From contig NZ_BSEJ01000007.1 in NCBI RefSeq assembly GCF_027921765.1, positions 1 through 64,000 on the forward strand: a DNA stretch of 64,000 nucleotides, given 5' to 3'. The notes under the pieces are model-generated. The model worked only from the letters and a program-made list of their open reading frames with translations, did not search any database and was not told where the DNA came from. This DNA comes from Microbacterium barkeri (lineage in GTDB: Bacteria; Actinomycetota; Actinomycetes; Actinomycetales; Microbacteriaceae). The first letter of the stretch is position 1. The number at the start of each line of letters is the position of its first letter. The translations under genes were made by a program, and so were the position numbers. This document shows, piece by piece, positions 53,350-60,095 of the stretch.

Positions 53350-55323
53350 GTGTCCATGAGTCAGCAGGTCGATCCCCTCATCGGGCGGCTTGTCGACGAC
53401 AGATACCGGGTCCGCGCCCGTATCGCGCGTGGTGGGATGGCCACGGTCTACGTGGCCACGGACCTCCGACTTGAGCGCCGCGTCGCGCTCAAGGTGATGC
53501 ACAGTCATCTGAGCGACGACAGCGTCTTCCAGAGCCGCTTCATCCAGGAGGCGCGCACCGCGGCCCGCCTGTCCGACCCGCACGTGGTCAACGTCTTCGA
53601 CCAGGGCCAGGACGGCGAGCTCGCGTACCTCGTGATGGAGTACCTGCCGGGGATCACGCTGCGCGAGCTGCTCAAGGAGCAGCGCCGGCTCACGGTGACG
53701 CAGACGATCACGATCATGGACGCCGTGCTCGCCGGGCTGTCCGCCGCGCATCGCGCGGGGCTCATCCACCGCGACGTCAAGCCCGAGAACGTGCTCCTCG
53801 CGGAGGACGGCCGCATCAAGATCGGCGACTTCGGCCTGGCGCGCGCGACGTCCGCGAACACCGCGACCGGCCAGCAGCTTCTGGGCACGATCGCCTATCT
53901 CGCACCCGAGCTCGTCACGCGCGGCACCGCCGACACCCGCAGCGACATCTACGCCCTCGGCATCATGCTGTACGAGATGCTCGCAGGCGAGCAGCCGTAC
54001 AAGGGCGAGCAGCCCATGCAGATCGCGTATCAGCACGCGACGGAGTCGGTGCCGCGACCGAGCGTGAAGAACCCCGGCGTGCCCGAGCAGCTCGACGAGC
54101 TCGTGCTGTGGGCGACCGAGAAGGAGCCGGACGAGCGTCCGTCCGACGCGCAGCAGATGCTCGAACGGCTGCGCGAGATCGAGCGCGAGCTCGGCGTCAC
54201 TCCCCTGCCGACGCGCACGGCCGCGGCCAGCAGGTTCCCCGAGGAGCTTCCTGACGAGGGCGAGCAGACGGGCGGCCAGACGAAGGTCATGCCCGAGGCG
54301 GCGACCTCGGTGCTCCCGCCGTCGCTGACGAGCACGGGCCCGCAGGAGGACGCCGACAACGCCGCGGTCCTCCGCCGACGGGCGAAGCGCCGACGCGCGC
54401 GCGGCGTGTGGCTGATCGTGCTGACGCTCCTGCTCGCGGGAGGCGCGGCGGGCGCCGGATGGTGGTGGGGCTCGGGTCCGGGATCGTACGTCGCCGTTCC
54501 GGATCTCGACGGGCTCACCTACGCCGAGGCGGAGAGCACGCTCGCGGGGCTCGAGCTCGACGCGCAGGAGCGCACGGAGAACACGCTCGACGTGCCCGCC
54601 GGCGAGGTCATCCGCACCGACCCCTCGGAGGGCGCGCGCGTCGACAGGGACACGGTCGTCACGGTGGTGACGTCGGCGGGTCCCGCCAGCGCCGAGCTCG
54701 GCCAGCTCGCGGGTCTGAGCGCCGACGAGGTGCGCGGACTGCTCGAGGACAGTCGGATCTCGGTAGCCGAGGACGACGTGCCGCTCTTCGCCGAGGAGGC
54801 GGAGGGGACGGTCCTCGGGGTGAGCATCACTCCGGCGGCCGGGGGCGACCCGGTCGACTGCGCCGCCGGCTGCTCGGTGCACCAGGGCGACGCGGCGCAG
54901 CTGACCGTCTCCCTCGGAGAGCTGCCGAACGTCGTCGGGATGAGCTCCGAGGAGGCCGCGGCGACCCTCGACGCCGTCGGCGTGAAGACCGAGGTCGTGT
55001 CGCAGGAGTACCACGACACGGTGCCCGAAGGTCACGTAATCTACTTCCTCGAGCGGTCGGAGCCGGGCAGCTGGCGCCCCGGCGACACCGTGCGTCTCGT
55101 CACCTCGCTCGGCCCGCAGCTGTTCGAGGTTCCCGACGTCGTCGGCATGACGCGCGACGAGGCGAAGGCCGAGCTCGAGGCCGCCGGCTTCGCCTACTCG
55201 TACAACGGGCTGTGGGACGCGGTGGTCGACGAGTTCACCGAGGTCGTGTCGATGAGCCCCGAGGGCGGCTCGCAGCAGCGTGCCGGCACGACGATCACGC
55301 TGACGATCACCGGCTCGTTCTAG
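53350..55323 (+). CDS. Serine/threonine protein kinase with PASTA domains (PknL/PknB-like)
   Basis: 657 aa membrane kinase. Kinase domain about 19-280: glycine loop ARGGMATVYVA (26-36), Lys48 (VALKVM), HRD at 140-142, DFG at 160-162. A linker rich in charged residues follows, then one membrane helix (353-372). Four extracellular PASTA repeats start near 380; the second is degenerate and carries a Cys pair (DCAAGCS). GTG 53350 has leaderless spacing; an ATG two codons later is possible. The locus matches pknL of M. tuberculosis by neighbours. PASTA domains sense muropeptides or lipid II, so it probably links wall status to Rv2175c and division proteins. Confidence 0.93.
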   Translation: MSMSQQVDPLIGRLVDDRYRVRARIARGGMATVYVATDLRLERRVALKVMHSHLSDDSVFQSRFIQEARTAARLSDPHVVNVFDQGQDGELAYLVMEYLPGITLRELLKEQRRLTVTQTITIMDAVLAGLSAAHRAGLIHRDVKPENVLLAEDGRIKIGDFGLARATSANTATGQQLLGTIAYLAPELVTRGTADTRSDIYALGIMLYEMLAGEQPYKGEQPMQIAYQHATESVPRPSVKNPGVPEQLDELVLWATEKEPDERPSDAQQMLERLREIERELGVTPLPTRTAAASRFPEELPDEGEQTGGQTKVMPEAATSVLPPSLTSTGPQEDADNAAVLRRRAKRRRARGVWLIVLTLLLAGGAAGAGWWWGSGPGSYVAVPDLDGLTYAEAESTLAGLELDAQERTENTLDVPAGEVIRTDPSEGARVDRDTVVTVVTSAGPASAELGQLAGLSADEVRGLLEDSRISVAEDDVPLFAEEAEGTVLGVSITPAAGGDPVDCAAGCSVHQGDAAQLTVSLGELPNVVGMSSEEAAATLDAVGVKTEVVSQEYHDTVPEGHVIYFLERSEPGSWRPGDTVRLVTSLGPQLFEVPDVVGMTRDEAKAELEAAGFAYSYNGLWDAVVDEFTEVVSMSPEGGSQQRAGTTITLTITGSF

Positions 55324-55340
55324 CCGCGCGCGTTCGTTCC

Positions 55341-55498
55341 GCGGCGCCATCCGCCGTCACCGGAATCGGATGCACGCGCCTGGTGTGCGCGTGTCGACCC
55401 CACTGGCGCTCACCCGCCCCACCGATCCGATTCCCGGAACCGATGCGGCGCCATCCCCCGTCACCCGAATCGGATGCCCGGGGCCGGTGTGCGCGGGT
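55341..55498. repeat. Intergenic repeat pair between the kinase gene and aroG
   Basis: Two imperfect 54-base direct copies (55341-55394 and 55445-55498), both opening GCGGCGCCATC and sharing GAATCGGATGC and GGTGTGCGCG, about 104 bases apart. Between them ATCCGATTCCCGG (about 55424-55436) is an inverted piece of the same motif. The element fills the gap between two convergent genes; it may act as a termination region or be a REP-like element. Confidence 0.6.
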
Positions 55499-55508
55499 GC
55501 CGCGCAGG

Positions 55509-56846
55509 TCAGCGCTTCTCGAGCTCCTCGGCCACGAGGAAGGCGAGCTCGAGCGACTGCATGTGGTTGAGGCGCGGGTCGCACAGGGACTCGTAGCGGG
55601 TCGCGAGGGTCGCCTCGTCGATCTGCTCGGATCCGCCGAGGCACTCGGTGACGTCGTCGCCCGTGAGCTCGACGTGGATGCCGCCCGGGAACGTGCCCGC
55701 CGCGCGGTGCGCCTCGAAGAAGCCGCGGACCTCGTCGACGACGTCGTCGAAGCGACGCGTCTTGTAGCCGGTCGGGGTCGTGATGCCGTTGCCGTGCATC
55801 GGGTCGGTGACCCAGAGCGGCTGCGCGCCGGAGGCCTTGACGGCCTCGAGCAGCGGGGGCAGCGCGTCGCGGATCTTGCCGGCGCCCATCCGGGTGATGA
55901 AGGTGAGGCGACCGGGCTCCCGCTCGGGGTCGAGCTTGTCGATGAGCGCGAGTGCGGTGTCGGTCGACGTCGTCGGACCGAGCTTGACGCCGATGGGGTT
56001 GCGGATGTGCGAGAAGTACTCGACGTGCGCGCCGTCGAGCTCGCGCGTCCGCTCGCCGATCCACTGGAAGTGGCTCGACGTGTTGTAGATCTCCCCCGTG
56101 CGCGAGTCGATGCGCGTGAGCGGGCGCTCGTAGTCCATGAGCAGGCCCTCGTGCCCCGTGTAGAACTCGACGCGGCGCAGCTCGTCGAAGTCCGCGCCGC
56201 ACGCGTCCATGAAGCGGATGGCGCGGTCGATCTCGGCGGCGAGGCGCTCGTATCGCTTGTTGGCGGGGTTCTCCGCGAAGCCCTTGTTCCACGAGTGCAC
56301 CTCGCGGAGGTCGGCGAAGCCGCCCTGCGTGAACGCGCGGATGAGGTTCAGCGTCGAAGCCGACGTGTGGTACGCCTGCAGGAGGCGCTGCGGGTCGGCC
56401 TCACGCGACGCCGCGGTGAAGTCGTAGCCGTTGACGATCTCGCCGCGGAACGCGGGGAGGGTGATGTCGCCGCGCGTCTCGGTGTCGCTCGAGCGGGGCT
56501 TGGCGAACTGGCCGGCCATCCGCCCCATCTTGACGACGGGCATCGAGGCGCCGTACGTGAGGACGACGGCCATCTGCAGCACGGTCTTGACCCGGTTGCG
56601 GATCTTGTCGGCCGTGGCACCCGCGAACGTCTCGGCGCAGTCGCCGCCCTGGAGGAGGAACGCGCGGCCCGCGGCCGCGTCGGCCAGACGCGCCTTGAGG
56701 GTGTCGACCTCGCCGGCGAAGACGAGCGGCGGGAGCGTGCTGAGCTCGGCGGCGACCTCGGCGACCGCCGCCGCGTCGGGATACACCGGCTGCTGCTTGA
56801 TCGGCAGGGACTTCCAGGCGTCGAGTGCATCCAGCGTTCGGGGCAT
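55509..56846 (-). CDS. aroG: Class II DAHP synthase (3-deoxy-7-phosphoheptulonate synthase)
   Basis: 445 aa first enzyme of the shikimate pathway, joining PEP and erythrose 4-phosphate. The metal-ligand Cys70 is in LLQGGDCAETF; VKMGRMAGQFAKPRS, YTGHEGLLMDYE and WVTDPMHGNG are class II marks. TAACAT lies exactly 6 bases before the ATG. Together with trpD in this window it belongs to aromatic amino acid synthesis, but the two are not linked in an operon. The same gene lies near pknL in M. tuberculosis. Confidence 0.96.
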   Translation of the reverse strand: MPRTLDALDAWKSLPIKQQPVYPDAAAVAEVAAELSTLPPLVFAGEVDTLKARLADAAAGRAFLLQGGDCAETFAGATADKIRNRVKTVLQMAVVLTYGASMPVVKMGRMAGQFAKPRSSDTETRGDITLPAFRGEIVNGYDFTAASREADPQRLLQAYHTSASTLNLIRAFTQGGFADLREVHSWNKGFAENPANKRYERLAAEIDRAIRFMDACGADFDELRRVEFYTGHEGLLMDYERPLTRIDSRTGEIYNTSSHFQWIGERTRELDGAHVEYFSHIRNPIGVKLGPTTSTDTALALIDKLDPEREPGRLTFITRMGAGKIRDALPPLLEAVKASGAQPLWVTDPMHGNGITTPTGYKTRRFDDVVDEVRGFFEAHRAAGTFPGGIHVELTGDDVTECLGGSEQIDEATLATRYESLCDPRLNHMQSLELAFLVAEELEKR

Positions 56847-56852
56847 TGTCCG

Positions 56853-56858
56853 ATGTTA
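56853..56858 (-). promoter_or_regulatory. Leaderless -10 box of aroG
   Basis: TAACAT on the minus strand, six bases (CGGACA) before the ATG at 56846. Confidence 0.5.
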
Positions 56859-56904
56859 TCGCGGGACGGCGGCCCCTCCGTTCACGGCCGGTGGCCGGCG
56901 GATG

Positions 56905-57588
56905 TCAGCTGGCGGCGAGGCGGTTCTTGACCGTCGACGCGTACTCGTCGCTGTACTCCTGGCCGCCGAGCCGCTGAAGCGCGACCATGATCTCGTCGGT
57001 CACGGAGCGCAGCACGTAGCGGTCGCCCTCCATGCCCGCGTAGCGCGAGAAGTCGAGCGGCTCGCCGATCACGACGCCCACGCGCATCACGCGCGGGAGG
57101 GTCTGGCCGATCGGCATCATCGTGCCGGTGTCGACCATGATGACGGGGATGACCGGCACCTTCGCCTCGAGCGCCATCCGCGCGATGCCCGTGCGGCCCC
57201 GGTAGAGCTTGCCGTCGGGGCTGCGCGTGCCCTCGGGGTAGATGCCGAGCAGGTCGCCTCGGCCGATGACCTGGAGAGCCGTGTTGAGCGCAGCCTCCGA
57301 GGCGGGCCCGCCCGACCGGTCGAGGGCGATCTGCCCTGTGCCCTTCATGAACCACTTCGTGGCCCAGCCCTTGAGACCGCGCCCCGTGAAGTACTCCGCC
57401 TTCGCGAGGAAGGACACGGGACGATCGAGCATGAGCGGAAGGAAGACCGAGTCGATGACCGACAGGTGGTTGCTCGCGAGGATGGCCGCGCCCGTCACCG
57501 GAACGTTCTCGCGTCCGGTGACCCACGGGCGGTAGATGGCCTTCACGATCGGACCGACGAAGACGTACTTCATGAGCCAGTAGAACAA
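56905..57588 (-). CDS. 1-acylglycerol-3-phosphate O-acyltransferase
   Basis: 227 aa membrane-associated acyltransferase of the PlsC family, making phosphatidic acid for phospholipids. Catalytic NHLSVID (40-46, NHxxxxD type) and PEGTR (118-122) are both present. TTG 57588 is used as the start because GGGAG lies at the right distance; the ATG five codons later (57573) lacks a ribosome site, and a longer GTG start is also open. A TAGACT box at 57623-57628 is the likely promoter. It is divergent from the acyl-CoA synthetase, a related lipid function. Confidence 0.88.
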   Translation of the reverse strand: MFYWLMKYVFVGPIVKAIYRPWVTGRENVPVTGAAILASNHLSVIDSVFLPLMLDRPVSFLAKAEYFTGRGLKGWATKWFMKGTGQIALDRSGGPASEAALNTALQVIGRGDLLGIYPEGTRSPDGKLYRGRTGIARMALEAKVPVIPVIMVDTGTMMPIGQTLPRVMRVGVVIGEPLDFSRYAGMEGDRYVLRSVTDEIMVALQRLGGQEYSDEYASTVKNRLAAS

Positions 57589-57716
57589 GGTCAGCTCCCA
57601 CTGTCGGAATCGGTCGCCTGGAAGTCTAGCCTTGTAGGAACCGTGCACGCGCGAGGGCCGGGCGCATGCCCCGGCATATACTCGCAGCATCCGCAGCCGG
57701 TACCGAAGGAGATGCC

Positions 57717-59546
57717 GTGATCGAGACATCGACGCCCGCAATCGTCCCCGCCGATCCGTCGGCGAACGTCGCCGACCTCCTCGTCGAGCGGGTGTCGGAG
57801 ACTCCCGATCGGGCGCTGTTCGCGGTCCCCGACGGCTCAGGCGGATGGCGCGACGTCTCGGCCCGCACGTTCCACGAGCAGGTGGTCGCCCTCGCGAAGG
57901 GCTTCGTCGCCGCGGGCGTGCAGCCCGGCGACAAGGTCGCCTTCCTCGCGCGCACGACCTACGAGTGGTCGGTCGTCGACTTCGCTCTCTTCTTCGCGGG
58001 CGCCGTCATGGTGCCGGTCTACGAGACGAGCTCGCCCGCCCAGATCCAGTGGATCCTCTCCGACTCGGGTGCGACCGCCCTCATGGTCGAGAGCGCCGAC
58101 CACGCAGCGCGCTTCGAGGAGGTCCGCGGCGAGCTCCCGCTCGTGCGCGAGCTGTGGCGGATGGATCAGGACGCCATCGCGACGCTCACGGCGGCGGGCG
58201 CGTCGGTCGAGGATGCCGAGATCGAGCGGCGACGTCAGCTCGCGAACGGCGACGACATCGCCACCCTCATCTACACGTCCGGGTCGACCGGGCGCCCCAA
58301 GGGATGCGTGATCACGCACGCGAACTTCGTCGAGCTCTGCCGCAACGCGGCGAAGGCGATGACCGAGATCGTGCACCAGCCCGGCGCCTCGACGGTGCTC
58401 TTCATCACGACCGCGCACGTGTTCGCCCGGTTCATCTCGCTGCTGTGCGTCCACTCGGGCGTCAAGACCGGCCACCAGCCCGACACGAAGCAGCTCGTCG
58501 CGGCGCTCGGCTCCTTCAAGCCGACGTTCCTCCTCGCGGTGCCCCGCGTCTTCGAGAAGGTCTACAACTCGGCCGAGCAGAAGACCGAGTCCGAGGGCAA
58601 GGGCCGGATCTTCCGCGCCGCGGCGAAGGTGGCCGTCGAGCACTCCCGTCGCGTGCAGGACGGCGAGAAGATCGGACTCGGGCTGCGCGTGCAGTTCGCG
58701 CTCTTCGACCGTCTCGTCTACGCGAAGCTCCGCGCGCTCATGGGCGGGAACGTCCGCTACGCTATCTCCGGCTCGGCGCCCCTCGGCGCCCGACTCGGGC
58801 ACTTCTTCCACAGCCTCGGCATCACCATCCTCGAGGGGTACGGCCTCACCGAGACGACCGCGCCTGCGACCGTGAACCTCCCGTCCAAGTCGAAGATCGG
58901 CTCGGTCGGCCCAGCGCTCCCCGGCGTCGGCGTGCGCATCGCGGACGACGGCGAGGTGCAGGTGCGCGGGATCAACGTCTTCCGCGAGTACTGGCGGAAC
59001 CCCGAGGCGACCGAGGCCGCCTTCGACGGCGAGTGGTTCCGCACCGGCGACATCGGCGCGCTCGACGACGACGGCTACCTCACGATCACGGGGCGCAAGA
59101 AGGAGATCATCGTGACCGCGGGAGGCAAGAACGTCGCCCCCGCCGCGCTCGAGGATCCGATCCGCGCGAACCCGATCGTCAGCCAGGTCGTCGTGGTGGG
59201 CGACCAGAAGCCGTTCATCGCGGCGCTCGTCACGCTCGACCCCGAGATGCTGCCGGCCTGGCTCGCGACGCACGGCGAGTCGTCCGACCTCACGCTCGAG
59301 CAGGCGGCGCAGAATGCGACGGTGCGCGCCGAGATCCAGCGGGCGATCGACGAGGCGAACACGCGCGTCTCTCGCGCCGAGTCCATCCGCAAGTTCACCG
59401 TGCTCGGCACGGAGTGGACGGAGGCGACCGGCCACCTGACGCCCAAGATGTCGATCAAGCGCGCGGAGATCCTGCGCGACTTCGCGAAGGACATCGAGGC
59501 GATCTACGAGACGCCCATCCAGACGACGAACATCCCGATGGGGTGA
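57717..59546 (+). CDS. Long-chain fatty acid--CoA ligase (FadD15-like)
   Basis: 609 aa ANL-superfamily enzyme that activates fatty acids with ATP and CoA. YTSGSTGRPKG (186-196) is the P-loop; GYGLTETTAPATVN, WFRTGDIGALDDDGYLTITGRKKEIIV and the catalytic Lys region near the C-terminus are intact. GTG start with GAAGGAG upstream; an open frame reaches further but lacks a ribosome site. Family resemblance is to the FAA1/FadD15 group with a long C-terminal domain. The convergent def gene is separated by a perfect hairpin. Confidence 0.93.
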   Translation: MIETSTPAIVPADPSANVADLLVERVSETPDRALFAVPDGSGGWRDVSARTFHEQVVALAKGFVAAGVQPGDKVAFLARTTYEWSVVDFALFFAGAVMVPVYETSSPAQIQWILSDSGATALMVESADHAARFEEVRGELPLVRELWRMDQDAIATLTAAGASVEDAEIERRRQLANGDDIATLIYTSGSTGRPKGCVITHANFVELCRNAAKAMTEIVHQPGASTVLFITTAHVFARFISLLCVHSGVKTGHQPDTKQLVAALGSFKPTFLLAVPRVFEKVYNSAEQKTESEGKGRIFRAAAKVAVEHSRRVQDGEKIGLGLRVQFALFDRLVYAKLRALMGGNVRYAISGSAPLGARLGHFFHSLGITILEGYGLTETTAPATVNLPSKSKIGSVGPALPGVGVRIADDGEVQVRGINVFREYWRNPEATEAAFDGEWFRTGDIGALDDDGYLTITGRKKEIIVTAGGKNVAPAALEDPIRANPIVSQVVVVGDQKPFIAALVTLDPEMLPAWLATHGESSDLTLEQAAQNATVRAEIQRAIDEANTRVSRAESIRKFTVLGTEWTEATGHLTPKMSIKRAEILRDFAKDIEAIYETPIQTTNIPMG

Positions 59547-59549
59547 GCA

Positions 59550-59596
59550 GGCATGAGTGAGGGGGACGGCCGGCGGCCGTCCCCCTCACTCATGCC
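59550..59596. terminator. Bidirectional hairpin between the acyl-CoA ligase gene and def
   Basis: Perfect arms of 22 bases (59550-59571 and 59575-59596) around GGC, 4-5 bases from both convergent stops. There is no T-run, but the stem is very stable. Confidence 0.85.
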
Positions 59597-59600
59597 CCGC

Positions 59601-60095
59601 CTAGGTGAGCCAGATCTTCTCCCGCACCTCGCGCATGGCGGCCTTGCGGTCGTCCGCCGAGAGGCGCTTGAGGTAGAGCATGCCGTCGAGGTGATCGGTC
59701 TCGTGCTGCAGCATCTGCGCGAAGAGGCCCTCCCCCTCGAGCACGACGCGCGCGCCGTCGAGGTCGATGCCCTCCGCCCGTGCGTACGGGTGGCGCAGGG
59801 CGTCGTGCCAGAGGCCCGGCACCGACAGGCATCCCTCTCCGGTCGGGACGGGCTCGCCCCGCACCTCGACGATGCGCGGGTTGAGGATGTACCCGATGTC
59901 TCCGTCGATGTTGTAGCTGAACGCACGGAGTCCGACGCCGATCTGCGGCGCCGCGACACCGGCCCTGCCCGGGAGCTTCACCGTCTCGATGAGGTCGTCG
60001 ACGAGCGCGCGGATGCCGTCGTCGATGTGCTCGATCTCGGCGCACCGCTGAGCGAGCACGGGGTCGCCGATGATCCGGATGTCGCGGACGGTCAC
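59601..60095 (-). CDS. def: Peptide deformylase
   Basis: 164 aa metalloenzyme removing the N-formyl group from new proteins. All three motifs are present: GVAAPQIG (46-53), EGCLSVPG (87-94, metal Cys89) and QHETDHLDG (130-138, His131, Glu132, His135). GTG 60095 is chosen: it has GGAGGAGAA upstream and overlaps the stop of the ATPase gene (GTGA), so the two are co-translated. Confidence 0.95.
   Translation of the reverse strand: MTVRDIRIIGDPVLAQRCAEIEHIDDGIRALVDDLIETVKLPGRAGVAAPQIGVGLRAFSYNIDGDIGYILNPRIVEVRGEPVPTGEGCLSVPGLWHDALRHPYARAEGIDLDGARVVLEGEGLFAQMLQHETDHLDGMLYLKRLSADDRKAAMREVREKIWLT

Noticed and set aside
53344-55350. Minus-strand frame covering the PASTA kinase gene
   Set aside because: Antisense shadow; the kinase on the plus strand has all catalytic motifs.
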